Shown here one piece after another: positions 34,897 through 44,516 of a DNA stretch of 64,000 nucleotides. Every line of letters starts with the position of its first letter. The stretch's first letter is position 1. The stretch comes from Schistocerca nitens (lineage: Eukaryota > Arthropoda > Insecta > Orthoptera > Acrididae). Both the position numbers and the translations under genes were made by a program. The notes below the pieces were generated by a model that worked only from the letters and a program-made list of their open reading frames with translations, was not told where the DNA came from and did not search any database. The stretch covers positions 184,069,548 through 184,133,547 of the forward strand of contig NC_064618.1 of NCBI RefSeq assembly GCF_023898315.1. Direction: 5' to 3'.

Positions 34897-35252
34897 AAAC
34901 CGCTTTCATTTTGCTTTTCATGCGGATTTTGGTTTCGGGACAGTTAAAAACTAGTGTTTCGCGTCCGATGCGGCACGACCTTGCCGTGAGAGTAGGGCTT
35001 TCCTAACAAACAGTGCCACAACTTCTGACTGCCGAATTTATGCAGTAACGCATGCTGAATAGTATGGATGGTATAATGAGTAATTCGAACCATAGTTGTA
35101 TTGCGTTCTATATATCATTTGTAGTCGACCTCTTTTACGTTAAGACGCTTACAGCGCCGTCTATTGGTAAAATTATCATTTATTATTATTTTTTTTTTTT
35201 GTTACGTACGTTTCCAGTTTCGTCATCCTGATCTGTGTCTCTCTTTTTACAG
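34897..35252. other. Spacer
   Basis: About 350 bp without a recognised feature, ending in a T-rich tract (about 35187-35200) and a pyrimidine tract plus AG (35239-35252) that resembles a 3' splice site. Confidence 0.4.
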
Positions 35253-35496
35253 TGTTCTGAAACACTGTAGAAGTTGTGGCGATGACAATTGTGCAGACGC
35301 AGCACGGAGATTCTTGGTAGAAGGCATCGCCTTCCTGACGGATATACGAAAACCTTCCTGTGAAAAAGGCAAGCTGCCGAAAGGATCGCGAGAGACAGCC
35401 TCAGCCGTGTTAACTGATCTCGGACTGACTGATGCCTGGCATGGGGCTACCGCTGCGTCTAATCCAGCTGTTCCATGCACATTTACAATGTGTTAA
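35253..35496 (+). CDS. Candidate terminal coding exon, unknown protein
   Basis: A CTCTCTTTTTACAG-type acceptor ending at 35252 is followed by an open frame to TAA at 35494-35496. The frame encodes VLKHCRSCGDDNCADAARRF, then FLTDIRKPSCEK, and ends NPAVPCTFTMC. Composition is balanced and GC is higher than in the flanks. Six cysteines in about 80 residues could suit a secreted or disulphide-rich protein, but no family was recognised. The upstream frame contains a low-complexity Ile/Phe run from a T tract, so translation probably does not begin there. Only an ATTAAA at about 35536 could act as polyadenylation signal. Confidence 0.25.
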
Positions 35497-35629
35497 AACA
35501 GCTCCGTTCCAGAGGCGAAGCAACTTTGAAATATTAAACTATTGTTTAGTACCTCTGCTTAAAGTAACTTGAATTAGTAAAGAGTTTCTTGCTTTAAATT
35601 CATGCTGTTCCCTGTGAGCCATTTTACCT

Positions 35630-35674
<45 letters not shown>

Positions 35675-36683
35675 AACAAAGGACGCACCACGAAGGAATT
35701 ATCCGAATGGGACGGATATTGGTAAATGCGATGCACATGCACGGGAAAGCCAATGCTTTAAATTTCAGAAGAAACTGATTACATATCTAAGAGAAAGAGC
35801 TTCGCAAAATGAGCAAGCTCAAATCGAGTTGCCCCACCTCTGGTACTTATGCAAACAGTTATTCTGCTTGGCATTAGCAGTTCTTTGTTTCAACTATCAA
35901 AAATTCTAATAATAATGATTGACGTACTGACAGACGTTCGGGAATGAATAAACATCTATCTCTGATAGTATTATCGTTACCCATACTTTTTCTGTAAAAT
36001 TGCAAGGTAATCTCGTGAAGCTTTACTATTGTAACCAAAAAATTTGATATGTAGCCGTACAGTTTGTATTATGAAAACCGTTATCGCGAATTGTCAGTAC
36101 TCAGACATTTCCTGGAAGCCCCTACTATCGGACGTGTCCGTATTCTAATAGAGAATGAAAACAGAAATTAATTGTGCTTCCTACAAATAATGAAACATCA
36201 ATTTTATAATATCTGACTGCAAATTTTAAAATATTTTCTGACGTCTCCTGACAATTATACCGCAACCATCCTGTACACAACAGACAACTTACCTCTTCTT
36301 TCCGGTGCAACTGCGTGACAGCAACATGCTAAAATAATTCAAAAGATATACTGCGATCGATGCAGGGTGCAATACATGGTTAGAACTACTGATGTAACTG
36401 CTGCTATGCTTTTTTTAGTATAGAAATTGAATGATCAGGAAGCGTTTGTAACACATGAAAGGAACCAATAGAAATTTTTAATTTGGTATATTCTGAAAAT
36501 GAAGATTCATACATTCACAAACTTTACTTGGATCTTTCCTTTCCTTGAACGTTTTGAAACCTATAATTATTCCACAGTGTCTGTTATCAATAATCACGTA
36601 TCTGGTCTCAACAAAGATACAATTATTACTCGAAATGTATGCATACACAAATCTAACAAAATTTCCCCCAGTGCGCAACCAAG
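35497..36683. other. AT-rich spacer with (AC)n microsatellite
   Basis: An uninterrupted (AC)n tract covers 35632-35670 and passes into AAAC units. The rest is AT-rich without recognised features. Confidence 0.6.
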
Positions 36684-36688
36684 CAACA

Positions 36689-36733
<45 letters not shown>

Positions 36734-36736
36734 TCA

Positions 36737-39661
36737 TCAGTCTACTGACTGGTTGGTTGCGGCCCGCCACGAATTCCTTTCCTGTGCTAACCTCTTCATC
36801 TGAGAGTAGCACTTGCAACCTACGTCCTCAATTATTTGCTTGACGTATTCCAATCTCTGTCTTCCTCTACAGTTTTCGCCCTCTACAGCTACCTCTAGTA
36901 CCATGGAGGTCATTCCCTCATGTCTTAGCAGATGTCCTATCATCCTGTCCCTTCTCCTTATCAGTGTTTTCCACATATTCCTTTCCTCTCCGATTCTTCG
37001 TACAACCTCCTCATTCCTTACCTTATCAGTCCACCTAATTTTCAACATTCGACTATAGCACCACATCTCAAATGCTTCGATTCTCTTCTGTTCCGGTTTT
37101 CCCACAGTCCATGTTTCACTACCACACAATGCTGTACTCCAGACGTACATCCTCAAAAATTTCTTCCTCAAATTAAGGCCGGTATTTGATATTAGTAGAC
37201 TTCTCTTGGCCAGAAATGCCTTTTTTGCCATAGCGAGTCCGTCATTGGTTATTTTACTGCCTAGGTAGCAGAATTTCCTAACTTCATTGACTTCGTCACC
37301 ATCAATCCTGATGTTAAGTTTCTCGCTGTTCTCGTTTCTACTACCTCTCATTACCTTCGTCTTTCTCCGGTTTACTCTCAAACCATACTGTGTACTCATT
37401 AGACTGTTCATTCCGTTCAGCAGATCATTTAATTCTTCTTCACTTTCAGTCAGGATAGCAATGTCATCAGCGAATCGTATCATTGATATCCTTTCACCTT
37501 GTATTTTAATTCCACTCCTGAACCTTTCTTTTATTTCCATCATTGCTTCCTCGATGTACAGATTGAAGAGTAGGGTCGGAAGGCTACAGCCTTGTCTTAC
37601 ACCCTTCTTAATACGAGCACTTCGTTCTTGATCGTCCACTCTTATTATTCCCTCTTGGTTGTTGTACATATTGTATATGACCCGTCTCTCCCTATAGCTT
37701 ACCCCTACTTTTTCCAGAATCTCGAACAGCTTGCACCATTTTATATTGTCGAACGCTTTTTCCAGGTCGACAAATCCTATGAAAGTGTCTTGATTTTTCT
37801 TTAGCCTTGCTTCCATTACTAGCCGTAACGTCAGAATTGCCTCTCTCGTCCCTTTACTTTTCCTAAAGCCAAACTGATCGTCACCTAGTGCATTCTCAAT
37901 TTTCTTTTCCATTCTTCTGTATATTATTCTTGTAAGCAGCTTCGATGCATGAGCTGTTAAGCTGATTGTGCGATAATTCTCGCACTTGTCAGCTCTTGCC
38001 GTCTTCGGAATTGTGTGGATGATGCTTTTCCGAAAGTCAGATGGTTTGTCGCCAGACTCATATATTCCACACACCAACGTGATTAGTCGTTTTGTTGCCA
38101 CTTCCCCCCATGATTTTAGAAATTCTGATGGAATGTTATCTATTCCCTCTGCCTTATTTGACCGTAAGTCCTCCAAAGCTCTTTTAAATTCAGATTCTAA
38201 TACTGGATCCCCTATCTCTTCTAAATCGACTCCTGTTTCTTCTTCTATCACATCATACAAATCTTCACCCTCATAGAGGCTTTCAGTGTATTCTTTACAC
38301 CTATCTGCTCTCTCCTCTGCATTTAAAAGTGGAATTCCCGTTGCACTCTTAATGTTATCACCGTTGCTTTTAATGTCACCAAAGGTTGTTTTGACTTTCC
38401 TGTATGCTGAGTCTGTCCTTCCGACAATCATATCTTTTTCGATGTCTTCACATTTTTCCTGCAGCCATTTCGTCTTAGCTTCCCTGCACTTCCTATTTAT
38501 CTTATTCCTCAGCGACTTGTATTTCTGTATTCCTGATTTTCCCGGGACATGTTTGTACTTCCTCCTTACATCAATCAACTGAAGCATTTCTTCTGTTACC
38601 CATGGTTTCTTCGCAGCTACCTTCTTTGTACCTATGTTTTCCTTCCCAAATTCTGTGATGGCCCTTTTTAGAGATGTCCATTCCTCTTCAACTGTACTGC
38701 CTACTGCGCTATTCCTTATTGCTGTATCTATAGCGTTAGAGAATTTCAAACGTATCTCGTCATTCCTTAGTACTTCCGTATCCCACTTCTTTACGTATTG
38801 ATTCTTCCTGACTAATGTCTTGAACATCAGCCTACTCTTCATCACTACTATATTGTGATCTGAGTCTATATCTGCTCCTGGGTACGCCTTACAATCCAGT
38901 ATCTGATTTCGGAATCTCAGTCTGACCATGATGTAATCTAATTGAAATCTTCCCGTATCTCCCGGCCTTTTCCAAGTATACCTCCTCTTGTGATTCTTGA
39001 ACAGGGTATTCGCTATTACTAGCTGAAACTTGTTACAGAACTCAATTAGTCTTTCCCCTCTTTCATTCCTTGTCCCAAGCCCATATACTCCTGTAACCTT
39101 TTCTTCTACTCCTTCCCCTACAACTGCATTCCAGTCGCCCATGACTATTAGATTTTCGTCCCCCTTTACATACTGCATTACCCTTTCCAAATCCTCATAC
39201 ACTTTATCTATCTGTTCATCTTCAGCTTGCGACGTCGGCATGTATACCTGAACTATCGTTGTCGGTGTTGGTCTGCTGTCGATTCTGATTAGAACAACCC
39301 GGTCGCTGAACTGTTCACAGTAACACACCCTCTGCCCTACCTTCCTATTCATAACGAATCCTACACCTGTTATACCATTTTCAGCAGCTGTTGATATTAC
39401 CATATACTCATCTGACCAGAAATCCTTGCCTTCCTTCCACTTAACTTCACTGTCCCCTACTTTATCTAGATTGAGCCTTTGCATTTCCATTTTCAGATTT
39501 TCTAGTTTCCCTACTACGTTCAAGCTTCTGACATTCCACGCCCCGACTCGTAGAACGTTATCCTTTCGTAGATTATTCAATCTTTTTCTCATGGCAGTCT
39601 CCTCCCGGAGATCCGAATGGGGAACTATTCCGGAATCTTTTGCCAATGGAGAGATCATCAT
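36737..39661 (-). CDS. RTE endonuclease/reverse transcriptase, 974 codons
   Basis: Uninterrupted from ATG at 39659-39661 to TGA at 36737-36739; MRKRLNN at about 39597 is an alternative start. The APE-type endonuclease comes first: GAWNVRSLN (residues about 37-45), SEVKW with the catalytic Glu, YMPT, MGDWNAVVG (Asp and Asn) and SDHNIV (Asp and His). The RT follows: AEGIDNIPSEFL, NYRTISLTAHASKLL, FGFRKSKGTREAILTLRL, FVDLEKAFD (first Asp), RQGCSLPTLLFNLYI, and RFADDIAIL (catalytic Asp pair). The C-terminus has GSETWT, RRMIGHLL-like sequence and GCKCYSQMKRLAQERNSW. Nicking and first-strand synthesis residues are present. Compared with the copy at 11013-12735, about ten residues are missing between KITN and MAKKAFLA. 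Activity is plausible but unproven. Confidence 0.9.
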   Translation of the reverse strand: MMISPLAKDSGIVPHSDLREETAMRKRLNNLRKDNVLRVGAWNVRSLNVVGKLENLKMEMQRLNLDKVGDSEVKWKEGKDFWSDEYMVISTAAENGITGVGFVMNRKVGQRVCYCEQFSDRVVLIRIDSRPTPTTIVQVYMPTSQAEDEQIDKVYEDLERVMQYVKGDENLIVMGDWNAVVGEGVEEKVTGVYGLGTRNERGERLIEFCNKFQLVIANTLFKNHKRRYTWKRPGDTGRFQLDYIMVRLRFRNQILDCKAYPGADIDSDHNIVVMKSRLMFKTLVRKNQYVKKWDTEVLRNDEIRLKFSNAIDTAIRNSAVGSTVEEEWTSLKRAITEFGKENIGTKKVAAKKPWVTEEMLQLIDVRRKYKHVPGKSGIQKYKSLRNKINRKCREAKTKWLQEKCEDIEKDMIVGRTDSAYRKVKTTFGDIKSNGDNIKSATGIPLLNAEERADRCKEYTESLYEGEDLYDVIEEETGVDLEEIGDPVLESEFKRALEDLRSNKAEGIDNIPSEFLKSWGEVATKRLITLVCGIYESGDKPSDFRKSIIHTIPKTARADKCENYRTISLTAHASKLLTRIIYRRMEKKIENALGDDQFGFRKSKGTREAILTLRLVMEARLKKNQDTFIGFVDLEKAFDNIKWCKLFEILEKVGVSYRERRVIYNMYNNQEGIIRVDDQERSARIKKGVRQGCSLPTLLFNLYIEEAMMEIKERFRSGIKIQGERISMIRFADDIAILTESEEELNDLLNGMNSLMSTQYGLRVNRRKTKVMRGSRNENSEKLNIRIDGDEVNEVRKFCYLGSKITNDGLAMAKKAFLAKRSLLISNTGLNLRKKFLRMYVWSTALCGSETWTVGKPEQKRIEAFEMWCYSRMLKIRWTDKVRNEEVVRRIGEERNMWKTLIRRRDRMIGHLLRHEGMTSMVLEVAVEGENCRGRQRLEYVKQIIEDVGCKCYSQMKRLAQERNSWRAATNQSVD

Positions 39662-39929
39662 GACACTTCTTCAAATACAGGCCACATGTCCTGTGGATAC
39701 ACGTTACGTGTCTTTAATGCAGTGGTTTCCATTGCCTTCTGCATCCTCATGTCGTTGATCATTGCTGATTCTCCCGCGTTTAGGGGCAATTTCCCACCCC
39801 TAAGACAAGAGAGTACCCTGAACCTCTATCCGCTCCTCCGCCCTCTTTGACAAGGCTGTTGGCAGAATGAGGCTGACTTCTTATGCCGGAAATCTTCGGC
39901 CGCCAATGCTGATTATTTATCAAAATTTA

Positions 39930-39995
39930 GGCAGTGGCCGGGATCGAAGACTTTTTGCTTATGAATCAAAGACGCTACCCCTAGACCACGGGTAC
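39930..39995 (-). promoter_or_regulatory. tRNA-Met-like head of the RTE element (possible Pol III promoter)
   Basis: On minus it reads CGTGGTCTAGGGGTAGCG, a good A box (TGGTCTAGGGG), then an anticodon arm TTTGA-TTCATAA-GCAAA whose loop shows CAT with T33 and a purine after it. A B box-like TTCGATCCC follows. The anticodon stem has one mismatch. The acceptor stem does not pair well. It could drive transcription from the extreme 5' end or be an acquired tRNA gene fragment. Confidence 0.6.
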
Positions 39996-40249
39996 CAACA
40001 AGTACGCGCAGGAAAAAGGCAAATTACCAAAAATCCTCGATTAATAGCAAAATCTCCTCCGGCGATACTTACATGGTCAAGACAGGCAACGAACTTTCCT
40101 GACAGGTGACTTCTTTCCACATGAGGCTGTGTCCGATGCCTGCTAACAACTGTTCGTTCGCTACCACTCGCGATAATTACACCTCAGACGCACAGTTTTT
40201 GTATCAGAATCAGTAGCCTACTTTGCAAACAATATAAACGTCCAACTTT

Positions 40250-40712
40250 CAGTATTCATTGAAAAACATTTTGGATGTCCTCCTGAGGAACATCGTGCCG
40301 AATTATTTCCAAATGACACTTTAGATCGACAGAATTCCATTGTGGTTGGAGAGGGCCCTGTCCATAATGCTCCAAACTTTCTAAACTGGGAACGGGTCCG
40401 GCAAATTTGCTTCCCAAGCTAGGATTTGGAAAGGGGGAAGACAAACTGCAGAAACTCTCCCTGTGTTTCGGCAGCCATTATCTTGCTGAAATGTAATCCC
40501 AGGATGGCTTTCCAGGATGTAGGGCAACACAACAGAGCGTAGAATGTCGTCGACGTACCGCTATGCTGGAAGGGTGCCGCGGGTGAAAACCAAAGGGGTC
40601 GTGCTATGAAAAGACCCAGACTATCTCCCTTGGCTATTGGGCCGTATGTCGGGCGACAGCCAGACTGGTATCCCACCGCCGTCTAGGGAGTCTCCATACA
40701 CCTCATCGGCCT
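40250..40712 (-). pseudogene. Tc1-like transposase fragment
   Basis: Minus-strand C-terminal half of a Tc1 transposase. Blocks are SLAVARHTAQ-like sequence (about 40650), RYVDDILRS-type region (about 40540-40560, frame shifted), the ITFQQDN block (about 40480-40500) with the following NARPH motif altered, and a tail ending QEDIQNVFQ near 40256. It faces away from the plus-strand fragment that starts at 40720. Confidence 0.6.
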
Positions 40713-40719
40713 GAAATAT

Positions 40720-41230
40720 CATTGACTGGAGCAGAATTTACTTCAGTGATGTATCCTGCTTTGAACTGAGGCCCGATGAGCAGCGAAGAACGTGGCGGGA
40801 TATCAATTTCACTGTCGCCCGACATGTGGGCCGATAACCAGGAATGATGATCTCGGGTCCCATTTCATTCCAAGCAGGACACCTATGGTAGTCGTCCGTC
40901 CGTGTGACCCTTACAGCAAAGCGATATGTCGACGATATCCTACGGCCCGTTTCGATACCCTTCATGGCAAGTCATCCTGGGCTTACATTTCAGCAAGATA
41001 ATGCCCGCCCGCACATAGCGAGAGTTTCTACTGCTTGTCTTCGTGCATGCCGAACGCTACCTCGGCCAGAGAGTTTGCCGGAACTCTCCTCAGATGACAA
41101 TGTTTGGAGCATTATTGGCAGGGCTCAAAAAACCAACTCTTGATTTTGACGGTATAAGGCGACAATGGGCCGAAATTCGGCATGATATCGCTCATGAGAA
41201 CTGAAATGCCCTGCTTAAATCCGCAGTACA
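40720..41230 (+). pseudogene. Tc1-like transposase fragment, head-to-head with the previous one
   Basis: Starts with DWSRIYFSDVSCFELRP (first Asp in FSD, about 40720-40770), continues NFTVARHVG, then RYVDDILRPVSIPFM (40921-40965), LTFQQDNARPHIARV (second Asp, 40983-41030) and CRTLPRPESLPELSSDDNVW (41047-41105, where PIEHVW is usual). The N-terminal DNA-binding domain is missing. It belongs to the same Tc1 group as the opposing fragment. Confidence 0.72.
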
Positions 41231-41789
41231 CAACAGGTAGTTGGAATTGTGGGAAGGGGCCAAAAGTGGGCTCTCAGTTACACTCAAACACATTTAACTT
41301 TATTTAGTTGTCCAAACAATATAGCTGAATAGGCCACACTACCTTATGCCTTAAGGGCACAACCATTTAAATTTAAAAACGCCTGAAAGCCATTAACTTA
41401 AAAGTCATACTCAAAGCAGAATATTTTGAAGGCAAATCTAACACTTGCAAAGCAAACAAGTTTAATTGAAAGACGGCTGAAGGACCATGATTTAAGACTA
41501 CAGGTCAAATTAATAAAAAAGGAAAACACAAGGCAGAAGGCCTTTTTTCAATTAGGCTGAAGGCCCCACACAATCAAATACTTCAAAAACAAAAACTCTA
41601 ATTTCAAAACGGCTGATGGCCGATGACTTAAACTAATAAAATAATTTTTAGTAGGCAGAAGGCCCAAAGTTTTATCTTTAAACAATATTTTACACAGACT
41701 GAAGGCCCAAACAATCTAAGATTTAACAAGTAAGGAATTTAAATTCTAAAGCGGCTGAAGGCCCATTATTGGAAAACAACTACAATATA

Positions 41790-43086
41790 CACTACTGGCC
41801 ATTAAAATTGCTACACCACGAAGATGACGTTCTACAGACGCGAAATTTAACCGACAGGAAGAAGATGCTGTGATACGCATGATTAGCTTTTCAGAGCATT
41901 CACAGAAGGTTGGCGCCGGTGGCGACACCTACAACGTGCTGACATGAGGAATGTTTCCAACCGATTTCTCATACACAAACAACAGTTGACCGGCGTTGCC
42001 TGGTGAAACGTTGTTGTGATGCCTCGTGTAAGGAGGAGAAATGCGTACCATCACGACTTTGACAAAGGTCGGATTGTGGCCTATCGCTATTGCGGTTTAT
42101 CGTATCGCGACATTGCTGCTGTTAGCAGAATATGGAATCGGTGGGTTCAAGAGGGTAATACGAAACGCCATGCTGGATCCCAACCGCCTCATATCACTAG
42201 CAGTCGACATGACAGCCATCTTATCCGCATGGCTGTAACGGATCGTGCAGCTACGTCTCGATCCCTGAGTCAACAGATGGGGACGTTTGCAAGACAACAA
42301 CCATCTGCACGAACAGTTCGACGACGTTTGCAGCAGCACTGACTATCAGCGCCTGCGTTGGTGTACTCAGCAAAACTTCATTTTTCCGGATGAATCCCGG
42401 TTCTGTTTATAGCATCATGATGGTCGCATCCGTGTTTGGCGACATCGCGGTGAACGCACATTGGAAGCGTGTATTCGTCATCGCCATACTGGTGTATCAC
42501 CTGGCGTGATGGTATGGTGTGCTATTGGTTACACGTCTCGGTCACCTCTTGTTAGCAATGACGGCACTTTGAACAGTGGGCGCTACATTTCAGATGTGTT
42601 ACGACCCGTGGCTCTACCCTTCATTCGATCCCTGCGAGACTCTATATTTCAGCAGGATAATGCACGAACGCATGTTGCAGGTCCTGTAGGGGCCTTTCTG
42701 GATACAGAAAATGTTCGACTGCTGCTCTGGACAGCGTATTCTCCAGATCTCTCACCAACTGAAAACGTCTGGTCAATGGTGGGCGAGCAACTGGCTCGTC
42801 ACAATACGCCAATCACTACTCTTGATGGTGTTATCGTGTTGAAGCTGCATGGGCACCTGTACCTGTAGACCCCATCCAAGCTCTGTTTGAATCAATACCC
42901 AGGCGTATCAAGGCCGTTATTACGGCCAGACGTGGTTGTTCTGGGTACTGATTTCTCACGATCTATGCACCCAAATTGCGTGAAAATGTAATCACATGTC
43001 AGCTCTAGTATAATATATTTGTCCAATGAATACCCGTTTATCATCAGCATTTCTTCTTGGTGTAGCAATTTTAATGGCCAGTAGTG
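41790..43086 (+). mobile_element. Tc1-like transposon with 29-bp TIRs
   Basis: A 1,297-bp element. CACTACTGGCCATTAAAATT followed by GCTACACCA starts at 41790 and is mirrored at 43086. TA flanks are at 41788-41789 and 43087-43088. It sits inside the GAAGGCC array. The same family produced the deletion derivative at 25178-25968. Confidence 0.93.
42016..42956 (+). pseudogene. Tc1-like transposase, inactivated by deletions and frameshifts
   Basis: ATG at 42019 gives MPRVRRRNAYHHDFDKGRIV and the helix-turn-helix region SYRDIAA..VSRIWNRWVQEG, where about ten residues between IAA and VSRIW are lost. After TVRRRLQQH a stop occurs and about 50 residues before the catalytic domain are missing. Catalytic blocks survive in shifted frames: PDESRFCL (first Asp, 42390), HDGRIRVWRHRGE, FQQDNARTHVAG (second Asp, 42650) and SPTENVWSMV (Glu, 42755-42785). 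The three acidic residues are all still encoded, but no continuous protein is possible. Confidence 0.88.
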
Positions 43087-43215
43087 TATTTTTAAATGGT
43101 AGAAGGCCCAAAGCTTTGTCCAAAAATATTTTAAATGAGGCAGAAGGAACAAACAATGCAAGACTTGACAAGTAAGAAACATTCAGTTTTAAAGCGGTTG
43201 AAGGCCCATTGTTTG

Positions 43216-44252
43216 AAACCCCACTAAAAGCGTACAAATTCAAACCATCGACTATAAGCCATTAAAATACACAAACACCAATAAGAAAAGGCAGTACAGT
43301 CAGTGGCGCTCAGAAGTTTCCGGGGGTCTGTCTGCACTTGAAATATTAACGTTCTCTTAGGGGAGACAGGTGGTCGCCCCAACTATATCCTATACACCGG
43401 CAACCCAACAAATAGACAGTCAACGGTCCCACCGACAAGACGACTTGCTTGCCACCGGACCAGTGCACAGGGAATTCCAACGCCAAAACGTAAAAGGAGT
43501 AGCCACCCATAACGAAGTGTGCTTTAGCTGTCAAAACTACACACACGTGTTGGACAGCGACAAGAGAGTGCGGAAAGGACACTGCCTAAATTTTAAGTCA
43601 GCGGCCAGGGCAGGTAACCGGAAAGCTAATGTCCACTAGGCAGAAAATTCCGCCGGCGTACTTGACTCCAAATAACCAAAATAAAGTTAAACTCCACCGG
43701 ATGGTGGCGGCACTTTCGCCAACTCGAACACTCGATGTTGCTCACGGGAATACCTCCAACAGGGAATACACCCAACAGCCAACCATGAAAACCAACGACA
43801 CAATATTAACAGTCTGGCTGCGGTAATTAAATCACCACTCAACTTTTATGTCCTGGGTCGGTGAGCCACAAGCCTCGTAGCAATCGGGAAAGCTCCCACA
43901 CACTCCGACACTGCGTAGAGACCGCCAGGGAGCACCCGCTGCGCCGCGGGGAGAATTCCTCGCTGATCCACACCAACCGACCGACTGCCGCACACCGGCT
44001 AGCCGGAAACTATCAGCACCAGACCAAAGACGGAAGAAGGTGCGAATATCAATACACACCGCTGCTGCCACACGTAGAAAGAGGGAGAACCACGGCATAA
44101 CCGCAATAACCACAGCAAACCAAACGCAGAGTAACAGTCAAGGTTTAAACCAACGCATAAGCAAGGGCCAGCACGGCTAAAGGACATCAAACAAGTCTAC
44201 CAACGGCAAGCCGAATTACTGCTTGTATGAGTGCCTGACGTGGACCAAAGAG
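43216..44252. other. Spacer of moderately GC-rich sequence
   Basis: Follows the GAAGGCC array and is richer in GC than the surroundings. Frames of 60-95 codons on both strands carry no domain. It may belong to the same unidentified large repeat as the array. Confidence 0.4.
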
Positions 44253-44516
44253 TTAATGACCGGCGCTGTTTTGAAGCTGTTTTTTCCTGAATAAATCATC
44301 TAGTTTTTTCTGAAAATGTAATAATTTGTTTGTCTCTACATGCACGTCGTATCTACCAATAACCGTCCCATTCGGGAAATTCGTTGGTGGTGCGACGTCT
44401 TGTTTTCGTCTTAGAGTGTGGTCTCTTTCTAACTCCTTACATTTGTTCACTGTTGGTTTGCTTTCAGTGAATTCTGTTCCATAAATAATTAAACTGACTG
44501 ATAGTACAGGAGGGTT
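44253..44516 (-). CDS. Hypothetical ORF, possible exon of an unknown gene
   Basis: An open minus-strand frame of about 88 codons ends at 44253. It reads PPVLSVSLIIYGTEFTESKP, then KCKELERDHTLRRKQDV, PPTNFPNGTVIGRYDVHVE and LLHFQKKLDDLFRKKQLQN. The latter part is charged and could be helical. No domain was recognised. CTATCAG at about 44497 on minus could be a splice acceptor. Sequence complexity is higher than in the flanks, which is the only reason to list it. Confidence 0.22.
   Translation of the reverse strand, partial: NPPVLSVSLIIYGTEFTESKPTVNKCKELERDHTLRRKQDVAPPTNFPNGTVIGRYDVHVETNKLLHFQKKLDDLFRKKQLQNSAGH

Larger units (their letters stand above)
36691..39995 (-). mobile_element. Full-length RTE-clade non-LTR retrotransposon
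   Basis: A 3.3-kb element on minus. The 3' end is a 42-nt poly(A) (T run at 36691-36732) directly after a 4-nt 3' UTR. The 5' end is a tRNA-like head (39930-39995), then a leader of about 270 nt, then one long ORF. CAACAAG occurs at 36684-36690 and again at 39996-40002, a probable 7-bp target duplication that fixes both ends. A long poly(A), an uninterrupted ORF and matching flanks point to a recent insertion. A 5'-truncated relative lies at 11013-12735. Confidence 0.9.
41380..43215. repeat. Degenerate tandem array of GAAGGCC-motif units (about 120-145 bp each), split by a Tc1 insertion
   Basis: GGCTGAAGGCCCA-like or GGCAGAAGGCCCA-like words recur near 41381, 41474, 41531, 41553, 41611, 41653, 41696 and 41751. 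They resume after the Tc1 element near 43094, 43139 and 43191. Ignoring the Tc1 insertion, three to four larger units align. For example, 41653-41780 matches 43094-43215, including ACAAGTAAG and AAAGCGG joints. Each unit carries three motif copies about 45 bp apart. Not coding; classification unknown. Confidence 0.75.

Noticed and set aside
36499..36843. Poly-Phe frame on plus near 36690-36740
   Set aside because: Produced by the T run that is the poly(A) tail of the minus-strand RTE element.
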